A DNA stretch of 64,000 nucleotides from Promethearchaeota archaeon (lineage in GTDB: Archaea; Asgardarchaeota; Thorarchaeia; Thorarchaeales; Thorarchaeaceae). How positions within the stretch are numbered: position 1 is the stretch's first letter; each line of letters opens with the position of its first letter. A model generated the notes under the pieces. That model had not been told where the DNA came from, did not search any database, and saw only the letters and a program-made list of their open reading frames with translations. This document shows positions 26,247-35,070 of this stretch, piece after piece. A program made the position numbers and the translations under genes. The stretch spans positions 62,001 through 126,000 of the forward strand of contig WJMJ01000131.1 in NCBI GenBank assembly GCA_014728035.1, read 5' to 3'.

Positions 26247-28001
26247 ATGACAATCCGAACCAGATATCTCTCACTTATTGTACTTACAGGAATAGTTGTA
26301 GTTTCTCTATTTGTTGCAGGCGCCGGAGAGAGAGCCTTTGGCGAGATAACAGTGGAGAGAACACAGATAACAAGAGAGAATGGTCGTATAGTGCATTTTT
26401 CAGTGTATAAGTCAAGGGCACCAAATTACGGAGAACCAATGCCTGCGATTCTAACAATACATGGTATATCTGGTTCTCGTGAGGCTATGGAAGCATACAA
26501 TATAGAACTAGCTAGAAGAAATTTCACTGTAGTATCAGTAGATATTGCTGGACATGGAGTATCCGTTGAGAGGTTCGGATTTTCAACATTTATGGAAGCA
26601 ATTACAGATGCATATGAGGCAGTCCGCCATGTTCAGATGTCTGATCCTTTTACTAACGAAAATATCTATGGAGTTGTGGGACATTCCTTGGGAGCAGGAA
26701 TGGCTTTGCTCTTTCAAGAGATGCCAATACTACCAAATGCAACAGTAATCATTGGAGGGGGAATGGGAAGTGAATTTGGTGGAATTCTATTACCACTTAA
26801 CCAGACAAATCCTGCCAACCTTCTAATCGCATCTGGTGTCTATGATGAATTGGTAGACCCAGAAGTTGCATTCGATACATTGAGAATTGCAACTGGACAA
26901 GAAAATGTAGAAACGAACATTATCTATGGAAGTTTTCAGAATGGAACAGCTAGAAAACTAGTTCTCAGCAATACGAACCATCTATTTGAAATAACAGATC
27001 ATCTTCTGGTAACTAATACCATTGATTGGATGGAACGTGCACTTCAAGAAAACAAGTATTCAATGAATCGATATCCCCCAGATATACATCTGTATCAGTA
27101 TAGGGGATTTTCGAATTTCATAGCAATTGCGGGAATTGTTCTCTCCATCATTCCAATTATCCTAATTACATATTCGAACCTTCCAAAACAATTCAAACCA
27201 AAACAACAAGTCATACGAGAATTCCCCATCAATCGAAACGAGTCAGTCAGACTAAGTTTGTTACTGAGTATAATGGGAGGTGTTGTTTTGCTCAGCGTAG
27301 TATTCGTTGGTTTTGGACTCGATTTCAGTGGAATCTCATTGCTCCCAATTTCATTTGGTACTACAATCATCCTCTATTCAGTTATTATGTTTCTCTTGAA
27401 CAAATTTGTACTGAAAAGGGAATTGGGTGATGATTTGGATCTCTATCAAGGCACAAGAGGAAACAACCTATCATATTTGAAAGAGAATTTGCCAAGAAGT
27501 ATTATGCTAATTACACCAATTATTGTTTGGATAATTTCTTGGTCATTATTATCTACATATGTAGTTAAAACAAGACTGCCACTGATGTGGCCTGTTGAGG
27601 GAATCTCAGCTGTATTTCGCTCAATCTACCTATTCATATTACTATTGGCATTAGTACCACTCTTCTATAGTGAGAAGATTTGGTTCAATGTAACAATAGG
27701 GGCAAATAAAGAATGGAGAGGTTTCAAAGACTTTGGGAAAGACGTATTGGAATCGTTACTATACCGACTTGGTGGATTTGTCATTTTGCTCCTAATACTA
27801 TATGGTCCATTCATGGTAGGCATCAGATTTGGTTTCATCATGTTCGTTGCGCTACTGATGCTACCATTTACTTTGATAATCGGAATATCAGCAGTAATGA
27901 ATCTCTGGACGGGAAGAGTCACGAAGAACGACTTCACATCAGCAATTGTAGCTTCGTTGCTACTTGCATTGGTAATTGCAGGAACCTTTCAGTTGCTATA
28001 G
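26247..28001 (+). CDS. Alpha/beta hydrolase fused to a polytopic membrane domain
   Basis: 584 residues. After an N-terminal membrane helix (~8-25) lies an external alpha/beta hydrolase (residues ~35-275): oxyanion segment HGISGS near 72, nucleophile GHSLGAG with Ser147, acid Asp at 200-204 and His245. About seven hydrophobic segments follow from residue ~290 to the end. The same plan occurs in the protein at 32876-34522, so this is a recurring family in this genome. The ATG at 26247 has AGGTGA 7 nt upstream. A membrane-associated lipase or esterase is a reasonable guess; the substrate is unknown. Confidence 0.82.
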   Translation: MTIRTRYLSLIVLTGIVVVSLFVAGAGERAFGEITVERTQITRENGRIVHFSVYKSRAPNYGEPMPAILTIHGISGSREAMEAYNIELARRNFTVVSVDIAGHGVSVERFGFSTFMEAITDAYEAVRHVQMSDPFTNENIYGVVGHSLGAGMALLFQEMPILPNATVIIGGGMGSEFGGILLPLNQTNPANLLIASGVYDELVDPEVAFDTLRIATGQENVETNIIYGSFQNGTARKLVLSNTNHLFEITDHLLVTNTIDWMERALQENKYSMNRYPPDIHLYQYRGFSNFIAIAGIVLSIIPIILITYSNLPKQFKPKQQVIREFPINRNESVRLSLLLSIMGGVVLLSVVFVGFGLDFSGISLLPISFGTTIILYSVIMFLLNKFVLKRELGDDLDLYQGTRGNNLSYLKENLPRSIMLITPIIVWIISWSLLSTYVVKTRLPLMWPVEGISAVFRSIYLFILLLALVPLFYSEKIWFNVTIGANKEWRGFKDFGKDVLESLLYRLGGFVILLLILYGPFMVGIRFGFIMFVALLMLPFTLIIGISAVMNLWTGRVTKNDFTSAIVASLLLALVIAGTFQLL

Positions 28002-28011
28002 GGACAGCATT

Positions 28012-28530
28012 TCATCTATCGGATTCAGCCTTGTGCTGTCGTCCTAACTCAATGTATAGTTCAGCGTTGCTCTTGAACGAATCACGAAGAGTTTCAGGAA
28101 CTTCTTTGACAACTTTTCCAGGGATTCCAAGAACCAAAGAGTTTGATGGAATTTCCGCACGTTCAGTAACTACAGCTCCAGCACCAATCACACTACCCGA
28201 CCCAACTTTTGCTCCAGATAACACAATAGAGCCAATTCCTACAACTGCATAATCACCAATCTCAGCACCATGAATGACACTGTTATGTCCTGCTGTCACA
28301 TAATCACCGATTACAGAAGGATTCATGAAGTCTGTGTGTACTGTAGCATTATCCTGAATCGAAGTGCCTTTTCCAATACGAATGTAATTCATATCTGCAC
28401 GTAATACTGCAAATTCCCAAACACTAGAATCTGGACCAATCTCAATATCTCCAATCAAAGATGCCCTAGGAGAAACATAAGCTTCAGAGTCGATTTTTGG
28501 TAGTTTTCCTTCAAATGGATGCAATCCCAC
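28012..28530 (-). CDS. Gamma-carbonic-anhydrase-like hexapeptide-repeat protein
   Basis: 172 residues forming a left-handed beta-helix of hexapeptide repeats (for example IGDIEIG, VIGDYVTAG, VGSGSVIGAG). The three metal-binding histidines of the gamma-CA class are present: ATVHTD near 66, TAGH near 82 and VIHG near 87. The family includes carbonic anhydrases and PaaY/CaiE-type thioesterase-related proteins; cytoplasmic trimer expected. It starts at a GTG (28530) with a weak GGTG upstream. It converges on the hydrolase-membrane gene with an 11-nt gap. Confidence 0.87.
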   Translation of the reverse strand: MGLHPFEGKLPKIDSEAYVSPRASLIGDIEIGPDSSVWEFAVLRADMNYIRIGKGTSIQDNATVHTDFMNPSVIGDYVTAGHNSVIHGAEIGDYAVVGIGSIVLSGAKVGSGSVIGAGAVVTERAEIPSNSLVLGIPGKVVKEVPETLRDSFKSNAELYIELGRQHKAESDR

Positions 28531-28589
28531 GTTTCACACCATGTGTACTTCTAGCTTGTCAGACTATAAGCCTATTGACAACTAACCAA

Positions 28590-29645
28590 CTAGAAAAATG
28601 TAGACACAACTCTTTGAAAGATCAAAGGAAATTCTTTAGAAACTTGATGAATCTCTTCTGTTAATTTGGGACTAGCTCCAGAGAGACCACATTGAGTTGA
28701 AACCATACAATTTCGTGCTAACAAATTTCCAGACACCCCACTTGAAATAAGACTTGACAAAGTCGTGGTCAGTCCTCTCTCTAATGTGTCCATTATTGAT
28801 GTCTGAAATCCAGCATCAACATTTGGAAGAATACCTAATGCAAGTCCACCGCCAGACTCAAGAAACTTGTTGAGCTTTTCAGCCTGACCAGAATCAACTG
28901 ATGCTTCATATCTAGCGCAATCAATGTGGGCTAGCTTTGGTAATGTTTCCCATAGTAGATGTTGACCATCATACTCTAATTCTCGCCAATCATCGCAGTA
29001 ATGATATGCGGGTATTATTTCATTGGGATAAATCTGATTAATTGAACGAAGAATCTGTTTCACTTCAAGACCACCAGTCTTGCCCTGTTCGATCGAGTTG
29101 ATTACGAAACGAACTGCAGGATCATCCTGGCTTAGGATAAGTTCTGTACAGAAAGGAGAGAGATGATTGACAAGTCCTTTTGCAACACGTTCCATCAGAG
29201 AAGTGAAAAATCGAAGCATCTGCTCAGATACCAATTGACGACCATCAGATCCACGAATACTGAAACACATCGTTGCAGGAGCAGTTTGTTGGGTCTTCAG
29301 AACATCATAGGGCCCATGTTTTGGTAGAAGGTAAAGACTATGTGCGTGAAACTCATCTGGAAGAAGAGGACCGTCATTGGACACAATGTCGTGATAGGTA
29401 TACATATCAACATCAAGTATAAAATCACCATCTTCTTCAAAACCATCAATGATACTAGCAAACTGGCGAACCATGTCTTCCTCACGTAATTTTGGGACTT
29501 GATAGGTATATGGCAGTTGAAGGCTAGTCACATAGTCTAAGGGGGTATCTGGTTCTTCTGTTCCTACACTGCCAACAGCGAAAAAAGCACCAACCAAGTG
29601 TTCGGGTAATAAAGACTTCACTTCTTTCATACTCCTATTGTCCAA
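28590..29645 (-). CDS. MetE/UROD-superfamily protein
   Basis: 351 residues with a TIM-barrel pattern resembling the C-terminal half of cobalamin-independent methionine synthase and uroporphyrinogen-decarboxylase-like methyltransferases. Likely zinc ligands are HYC near residue 213 and the Cys of MVSTQCGLSG near 320. The MetE-type N-terminal domain is absent, as in archaeal MetE-like core enzymes. It neighbours S-adenosylhomocysteinase, so a role in methyl-group recycling is attractive but unproven. The start may be a TTG (29645) or the ATG at 29630, where AGGAGT lies too close to be a good ribosome-binding site. Confidence 0.7.
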   Translation of the reverse strand: MDNRSMKEVKSLLPEHLVGAFFAVGSVGTEEPDTPLDYVTSLQLPYTYQVPKLREEDMVRQFASIIDGFEEDGDFILDVDMYTYHDIVSNDGPLLPDEFHAHSLYLLPKHGPYDVLKTQQTAPATMCFSIRGSDGRQLVSEQMLRFFTSLMERVAKGLVNHLSPFCTELILSQDDPAVRFVINSIEQGKTGGLEVKQILRSINQIYPNEIIPAYHYCDDWRELEYDGQHLLWETLPKLAHIDCARYEASVDSGQAEKLNKFLESGGGLALGILPNVDAGFQTSIMDTLERGLTTTLSSLISSGVSGNLLARNCMVSTQCGLSGASPKLTEEIHQVSKEFPLIFQRVVSTFF

Positions 29646-29693
29646 GACTGATTCTCTAAATTCATACTAATGTAGATGCCTATTGGATATGTT

Positions 29694-30641
29694 TCACAAA
29701 CGAGGGGCTGGAATGTACCATTCTTCAAGAGATATCTGTGATTGTGTGTCGAGAATATCTTGATTCCCATATACCGAACGAATGAATTCGTTGTACTCTC
29801 GTACACTTGAAACACGTACAGTGGCAAATAAGCTGAATTCTTCTCCAACTCTATGAAGATCCCACACCTCATCCAGGGATACTATCTGTTGAGCAACCTG
29901 TGATACTTTTCCAGGCCTTGGACGAATCCTCAAAAAGAATTTGATAGGTAAATCAACATACGAAAAATCGATGTCAATAGAGTATCCAATGATGCATTTC
30001 TGTCGCTCTAATCGTTTCATCCCCTTTGAAATAGCAGGCTGACTTAGAGGAACTGATAGAGACTCACCAATCTCCTGCTGAGTTGGAGGATATGGCCTCT
30101 CTGGAGTGGGTGCAGTTCGACGGAGCGTATTTAATAAATCCCAGTCGTTTTGAGATATAATAGGTGTACCTACCTTTATAGGAGGTACTATTAACCCATG
30201 TGTCTTGTAAGTTGCTAAGACTTGAACGATATTGTATGTTTGTGAAAGCGACTTAGCAGTAACAGTGTCCACTACGTCAAGAAACTTCTCAAATGCATGA
30301 GCATCTCTAAAACGAAAAAGTCCAATGAGAGAATGGTCACCAGTCAACCCATCCAGCCACTCTAAGTCAGGCATGGCAATCAAGGCCTTGCTTATGTCAA
30401 TCTCACGAGGATTGGTCTTTAATAACAAAAGACTACTCCGTTCTGCATACACATATGCAGGATTCAGGATTGCTAGATATGAACGAATAATACCCCATTT
30501 TACTAATTTCTTGATCGTTCTTGAAACCCAATTCCTTCCCTTTTTCTTTTCCATCTTCTTTCCAAGTGATGAAATGCTAGTACGGGAGTCGGTAAGAAGT
30601 AAAAAAAGTAAGTTCTTTTGACTATCAGTAATTTTTTGCAT
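29694..30641 (-). CDS. Tandem Lrp/AsnC-type regulator
   Basis: 315 residues made of two Lrp-like halves. The first winged helix spans about 1-55 and its ligand-binding RAM-like domain about 70-140. The second helix-turn-helix spans about 170-225 (TQQEIGESLSVPLSQPAISKGMKRLE) with a second RAM domain to the C-terminus (KFFLRIRPRPG ... FSLFATVRVSSV). A fused double Lrp may act as a pseudo-dimer. It is divergent from S-adenosylhomocysteinase across an 87-nt AT-rich spacer and could regulate it in response to amino acids such as methionine; this is inference. Confidence 0.83.
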   Translation of the reverse strand: MQKITDSQKNLLFLLLTDSRTSISSLGKKMEKKKGRNWVSRTIKKLVKWGIIRSYLAILNPAYVYAERSSLLLLKTNPREIDISKALIAMPDLEWLDGLTGDHSLIGLFRFRDAHAFEKFLDVVDTVTAKSLSQTYNIVQVLATYKTHGLIVPPIKVGTPIISQNDWDLLNTLRRTAPTPERPYPPTQQEIGESLSVPLSQPAISKGMKRLERQKCIIGYSIDIDFSYVDLPIKFFLRIRPRPGKVSQVAQQIVSLDEVWDLHRVGEEFSLFATVRVSSVREYNEFIRSVYGNQDILDTQSQISLEEWYIPAPRL

Positions 30642-30728
30642 ATAATACTAAATGAATTAATGCAAAATATTATTTACGGTGATGGAGGATTGATATAGAC
30701 GCATAGCAACGATTGTTTTGTGATTACA

Positions 30729-32016
30729 ATGGCAGATTACAAAGTCAAAGACATCGACCTTGCTGAAGAAGGAAGGATGTTAATTGAATATGCAGAGAAA
30801 CACATGCCAGTCCTCATGCATCTTAGAGAGAAATATTCCCAATCAAAACCTCTCAAGGGTATGAGAATAGCTGGGTGCCTCCATGTCACTAAAGAAACAG
30901 CTGTTCTTGTAGAAACACTCCAAGCAGTTGGAGCAGAAGTGGCTTGGTCAGGTTGTAACCCATTATCTACCAACGATAAAGTTGCAGCTGGATTAGCCGC
31001 GAATGACGTTCCGGTGTTTGCATGGCATGGACTGAATACAGAAGAATATTATTGGTGTATTGAAGAAACCCTGAAGAGAGAACCAACTCTTACTCTTGAT
31101 GATGGTGCGGATCTGATTTTCACATTGCACAACAAACATCAAGACCTTATCCCAAATTTGTACGGTGGCTCGGAAGAAACAACTACAGGTGTGATTCGTG
31201 TTAGAGCAATGGCAGAAGATGGTGCACTGAAGTACCCGATAATGGCAGTAAATGATGCGGACACAAAACACCTGTTTGATAACAGATATGGAACTGGACA
31301 GAGCGTCTTTGATGGGGTTCTTAGAGCATCAGCAATTCTGATTGCTGGAAAAACAGTGGTTATTGGAGGATATGGCTTCTGCGGCAGAGGTATGGCTGAA
31401 CGTGCAAGAGGCCTTGGTGCAAATGTCATCGTTACAGAGGTTGATCCTGTAAGAGGTTTACAGGCAAGAATGGACGGATACAGAGTCATGAAAATGGATG
31501 AGGCAGCTTCTGAAGGTGATTTGTTTCTAACAGCAACTGGAATGAAGGATGTCATAACTGGCGAGCATATGAAAGTCATGAAAGATGGTGCATTGATGGG
31601 AAATGCAGGACACTATAATGTAGAAATTAACGAACCGCACCTGATTGAGCTAAGTACAGGTAAACGCCGTGTTCGACACGCTCTTGACGAGTACAAGATG
31701 AAAGATGGCCGACGCCTCTATCTACTAGGCGAAGGTCGACTAGTCAATCTTGCGGCTGCCGAGGGTCATCCTAGTGAGAGGCAAGCATTTGGTGCTGCTT
31801 CCTAGAAAAGTGATGGACCTCTCGTTCGCAGGACAACTCAATGCAATGATCTGGATGGCAAAACACGGTAAAGACCTGAAACCAGCTGTCTATGAGTTTC
31901 CAGAAGAATTAGACAAGCAGACTGCAATGGCAAAACTTGAAACCATGGGAATCAAAATCGACAAGTGGACTCCAGAACAAGAAGCATATGCTAAAGCCTA
32001 TGCAGAAGGAACTTGA
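30729..32016 (+). CDS. ahcY: S-adenosylhomocysteinase, coding sequence interrupted by a 31-nt insertion (predicted intron)
   Basis: The enzyme splits S-adenosylhomocysteine to homocysteine and adenosine. Exon-like part 1 (30729-31776) carries the substrate domain and the NAD-binding GGYGFCGRG near residue 218, and ends in the invariant GRLVNLAAAEGHPS. In the genomic frame translation then runs eight foreign codons to a TAG at 31803-31805. Part 2 (31808-32016) resumes, in another frame, exactly with VMDLSFAGQ and the normal C-terminus. Removing 31777-31807 gives an uninterrupted 418-residue protein with HPSEVMDLSF, the family consensus. Every other part of the gene is intact, so it is probably functional rather than decayed. 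See the intron entry. The ATG at 30729 is chosen over a GTG at 30720. Confidence 0.88.
31777..31807 (+). other. Predicted 31-nt archaeal-type (bulge-helix-bulge) intron in ahcY
   Basis: The flanks and insertion fold as follows. The outer exon helix is 31761-31770 with 31812-31821, nine of ten positions paired (one G-U, one G/A mismatch). A 4-bp central helix joins CTAG 31771-31774 to CTAG 31802-31805. A 3-nt bulge TGA (31775-31777) lies on the 5' strand. The inner helix pairs 31778-31787 with 31793-31801 and has a TTTGG loop. The 3' strand has a 6-nt bulge (31806-31811) instead of the classical 3. Cutting after the second bulge nucleotide on each side removes 31777-31807 and joins AGT-G to AA-GTG, restoring Ser-Glu-Val. 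Confidence 0.6.
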
Positions 32017-32053
32017 TAGATGAGTTCCAAGCGGCAGAGTCTAGCCAAATCCG

Positions 32054-32094
32054 GTACAGGAGTGCCCTTAAGCTCTCCTGTACTCTTTTACTTT
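32054..32094. terminator. Terminator between ahcY and the convergent small gene
   Basis: GTACAGGAG (32054-32062) pairs perfectly with CTCCTGTAC (32075-32083) around a 12-nt loop, followed on the plus strand by a T-rich TCTTTTACTTT. One arm lies inside the 3' end of the opposing gene. Confidence 0.65.
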
Positions 32095-32367
32095 CATCAT
32101 AATTTTGTAACCATCAATTCCCATAGCACGAAGATATGCATCCAAAGGAAGAATATCTCCTTCATCAGAACGGATACCAACAAGGTATTCTGCTACCACC
32201 TGTGTTACTTCACGAATCAACCGTTTCTCTTTTCCAAATAATTTTGCAAAGAATCCCCAATCAAATATTCGCATATGCTTCTTCATCGCAGATGGGTCTT
32301 GTTTAATTTTTTTCTGAACTTCCTTGACAACATAGTCAACGAGTTCCTGTCGAGAGGATTTTGTCAA
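32068..32367 (-). CDS. Small hypothetical protein
   Basis: 99 residues, basic in its N-terminal half (VKEVQKKIKQDPSAMKKHM), with no transmembrane segment or metal motif, so probably cytoplasmic. I do not recognise a family. The predicted start is a TTG at 32367; the only internal ATG choices would remove a quarter of the protein. It converges on ahcY and shares its terminator region. The amino-acid composition and long open frame make it a likely real gene. Confidence 0.6.
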   Translation of the reverse strand: MTKSSRQELVDYVVKEVQKKIKQDPSAMKKHMRIFDWGFFAKLFGKEKRLIREVTQVVAEYLVGIRSDEGDILPLDAYLRAMGIDGYKIMMKVKEYRRA

Positions 32368-32566
32368 AGGATATCACTGAAAGAATGTGCTTTCAAGAGA
32401 ATATAAGGAATCGTTGTTCAGAAGAAGTCGAAAGATGGAAAATAAATCAATGAGAACTTATTGTCAAGCAAACTTACCGAAATGTAACTTCAAGCATTCA
32501 AGAGAAAACAGATAACAAAGGACTTTTCAGGAATGAAAATGAAATATAGTTAATGAGGTTAGAAAT

Positions 32567-32818
32567 TTGGACGATAAAAAGATAGGTGAAATTTCACAAT
32601 ATTTCCACAACATCAGTGTAGCCGCAATCATGCTTAGTGACGAACTCAAAGAAGGAGACCAAATACACATCAAAGGTGCAACCACCGACTTTAAACAAAA
32701 GGTCAAGTCCATGGAGATAGAACGCGAGTCTGTTGAAAAAGGAGAAAAAGGACAGGAAATTGCAATCAAAGTCAAAGATCGTGTAAGAGAGAATGATGAA
32801 GTCTTCCTAGTCGAATAA
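32567..32818 (+). CDS. Small translation-factor-like protein (EF-Tu domain 2-like)
   Basis: 83 residues resembling the small archaeal proteins that consist only of a beta-barrel like domain 2 of EF-Tu/IF2: the run VAAIMLSDELKEGDQIHIKG near 18-38 followed by two short strands (IAIKVKDRVRENDEVF) is characteristic. Role unknown; such proteins are annotated as elongation-factor-like. The start is a TTG (32567) with GAGGT about 8 nt upstream. It stands alone between a 199-nt spacer and a hairpin. Confidence 0.72.
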   Translation: MDDKKIGEISQYFHNISVAAIMLSDELKEGDQIHIKGATTDFKQKVKSMEIERESVEKGEKGQEIAIKVKDRVRENDEVFLVE

Positions 32819-32848
32819 CATTACAAACTTATTCTGATTGTCAGGAGA

Positions 32849-32865
32849 GGGAAGGATTTCTTCCC
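32849..32865. terminator. Hairpin between convergent genes
   Basis: GGGAAG (32849-32854) pairs with CTTCCC (32860-32865) around GATTT, in the 57-nt gap between the translation-factor-like gene and the opposing hydrolase gene. No clear T-tract. Confidence 0.4.
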
Positions 32866-32875
32866 TACTCCAGTT

Positions 32876-34522
32876 CTAAAACATAGCAAATAGAACACCT
32901 TGCGGGAGCACTAACAGCTGTAAGAGAAAAGCTTGGAATACAGCAGTCAAGATAGTTCGATTCCCCAATCTCTGGATAATGTTACCACCGACCATTACCA
33001 AAGCTAGAATCAACAGACCTTGAAGAGACCCAATCATTCCAGATGTTGATCCAAGAGCGTACCATAATCCGGTCAAAAAGAAGAAGGGAAGGAATCCTAT
33101 CAAGGTGTTCCATATCAACAGACGAGAGCCTTCAACCTCTCGTTTCAAGGCAATCTGAAATTCAACTTGACCAACATAGAACCCAATTGTGGTAAATATT
33201 GTAAAGATAATCAACCACACAAAACGCTCATTCAGAGGGAAAATGAAGTATATACCAGACCTACCAAATATCGCAGACCAGAGTATGATAGCCGATGCAA
33301 CAACAAGTGCTAGAAGGAATTTTGAATTGGTCAAAGAAGAGATATCGAATTGCATATCCAACTTGAAGTTTCCTTTAGTTCCTCCTACTTTTCCCTGCCA
33401 ATAGAGAATCATGAAGAGAATTCCATAGCTGCCTATGAAACCAACATATACTATATTGAATACAGGAATACCGATAGGAATCATGAAAAAGACCATTGCA
33501 AGTAAAATGAATATGGGAATCGCACCTAGCCACAGAACTAATTTTCGCGTGAGGAACTTTCGTTCATCAACTATTTCAATTCCATACTCCCCGCGTCCGG
33601 AATCATAAGTGCTCATAAGGGGATCAGCAAATCCAAGCAGCAAGAAGATACCGATTATCCCTGTTAGCCAGAGTGCTTTTCGAACAACTGCAGTATTTGG
33701 ATAACTTGGAGGAGATATGGAAAATGTGTCAGCGATAAAATTCTTTGAGATATCTATTGCCTCGGGATTGTAAACCTCATAGTTATGAAACAGCCACGGA
33801 AGAATAACTAATTCTCGTGAATAAGTAGATGTGCCACCTTCTGTGAGATTATTGAGAAGCAGTTGTGCAGATTCAGGTGGTAAGATATCATCGAATTCTC
33901 CAATTAGTAGAAGTATGTCTGTGGACGGAGTGGAACCGTTCAAAGACTGTACCCATTCAAGATTTGCATCTTGCACACCAGTAAAGAACTCAGATTGTAC
34001 ATTTGTTGCCAGACTCACCTGTGTTCCAAAAAGAACCAATCCTGCAACATTTGCGGTATCAATTACCGCAGATTGTAATGCCACTCTAGATCCCATACTA
34101 TGCCCGAAGATAACAATTTGCGAGTCGCCTAGCCCGGATAATGTTTTGAATTGCTCTTTAGCTTCAAGGGCTTGCAATGCTAATCTATCGGTTGCTGCGT
34201 TATCAAATCCAAGTGCTCCTGGAGACCTACCATGACCCGAGAAGTCAAAAGTGAAAATATGAAGGCCCATCCGGTAGTATTCAGAAACCAGACTTTGTAA
34301 TGCAGTCTGGTCACTTCCAAATCCCTCAAGTAACAATACACCTGCTTCTTCTGAACCTTCGTAGTATGAACCGACCAGTAAGTCGTGATTCTCATCATAG
34401 AATTCAATTTTTTGAGGGGGAACAATATCAGAATCTAATGCAACAAGACCGATAACAGAGGAAATTGCCAACAGTCCACCAATCATGGTAATAACAATCA
34501 AAGATTTCTTAGAAACATTCAT
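32876..34522 (-). CDS. Alpha/beta hydrolase fused to a polytopic membrane domain, second member
   Basis: 548 residues with the same plan as the protein at 26247-28001: N-terminal membrane helix (~7-28), hydrolase domain to about residue 270 with nucleophile GHSMGS (Ser142), acid Asp221/222 (GEFDDILPP) and His256 (LFHNYE), then seven to eight hydrophobic segments to the C-terminus. The oxyanion region reads LLLEGFGSD. Sequence similarity to the first member is low outside the motifs, so these are old paralogues. It starts at the ATG at 34522. A role in lipid or cell-envelope processing is a guess. Confidence 0.82.
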   Translation of the reverse strand: MNVSKKSLIVITMIGGLLAISSVIGLVALDSDIVPPQKIEFYDENHDLLVGSYYEGSEEAGVLLLEGFGSDQTALQSLVSEYYRMGLHIFTFDFSGHGRSPGALGFDNAATDRLALQALEAKEQFKTLSGLGDSQIVIFGHSMGSRVALQSAVIDTANVAGLVLFGTQVSLATNVQSEFFTGVQDANLEWVQSLNGSTPSTDILLLIGEFDDILPPESAQLLLNNLTEGGTSTYSRELVILPWLFHNYEVYNPEAIDISKNFIADTFSISPPSYPNTAVVRKALWLTGIIGIFLLLGFADPLMSTYDSGRGEYGIEIVDERKFLTRKLVLWLGAIPIFILLAMVFFMIPIGIPVFNIVYVGFIGSYGILFMILYWQGKVGGTKGNFKLDMQFDISSLTNSKFLLALVVASAIILWSAIFGRSGIYFIFPLNERFVWLIIFTIFTTIGFYVGQVEFQIALKREVEGSRLLIWNTLIGFLPFFFLTGLWYALGSTSGMIGSLQGLLILALVMVGGNIIQRLGNRTILTAVFQAFLLQLLVLPQGVLFAMF

Positions 34523-34612
34523 GTCGAGTCACTTGACCATTGATGAAACTATCACTATTTGTTTATTGTCTATGAAAAAATAGTTTATAGGACGTTGTTT
34601 AAGGGAGAGAGT

Positions 34613-35008
34613 ATGAGTGTTTCATCAAGTATGAGAGTAGCATTTGTAATCATTATACTTAGTTTTGGATTGCCGTTTGTTTTTCTATTCTTTCTCTTCG
34701 AATATTTGGGGATAGCAGAATACGTTTTTCCGACCCTCTTACCAATTATTGGTTTTACATTTCTATTGTTAATTGTCATCTTTGGACTTGTATTTGGAGC
34801 AATTAGATGGTCAACTGGAAAGATTGGTACCGTATACTCACAACAATATTCAACATATACAACACCGAAACAAAAGAGATACTACTTGGTTCCGGTCCAA
34901 TGTCCACACTGTGATAGAGAGATAGAATTGGGACGTGCAGAATGGAGAGATAACAGAACGATGATTTGTTCACGTTGCTTTACAGATATACAAATCCAAA
35001 GATCATAG
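34613..35008 (+). CDS. Small membrane protein with C-terminal zinc ribbon
   Basis: 131 residues: two transmembrane helices (about 8-32 and 42-65), then a cytoplasmic tail with CPHC and CSRC (about residues 97 and 119), the pattern of a rubredoxin-like zinc ribbon. Unknown function; such proteins may tether partners to the membrane. The ATG at 34613 has GGGAG about 6 nt upstream and gives a normal first helix, so I prefer it to the longer frame. A shared hairpin separates it from the convergent gene. Confidence 0.7.
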   Translation: MSVSSSMRVAFVIIILSFGLPFVFLFFLFEYLGIAEYVFPTLLPIIGFTFLLLIVIFGLVFGAIRWSTGKIGTVYSQQYSTYTTPKQKRYYLVPVQCPHCDREIELGRAEWRDNRTMICSRCFTDIQIQRS

Positions 35009-35030
35009 TTAACAAATCAAAAAAAGAAGA

Positions 35031-35061
35031 TTGTGTATCTGGAAGAATCACAGATACACAA
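35031..35061. terminator. Bidirectional hairpin, 11-bp stem
   Basis: TTGTGTATCTG (35031-35041) pairs perfectly with CAGATACACAA (35051-35061) with a 9-nt loop, between two convergent genes. An A-run precedes it, giving a T-run for the minus-strand transcript. Confidence 0.7.
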
Positions 35062-35070
35062 AAGACCAAA

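Noticed and set aside
31779..31809. Programmed frameshift or simple sequencing error in ahcY
   Set aside because: No slippery site is present, and a single-base error cannot explain 31 extra bases. An assembly insertion is still possible and is listed as a refutation test, but the bulge-helix-bulge fit makes an intron more likely.
31750..32016. Treating the ahcY 3' part as a separate gene
   Set aside because: Its sequence from VMDLSF onward is the normal C-terminus of S-adenosylhomocysteinase and cannot fold or work alone; the first codons belong to the insertion region read in another frame.
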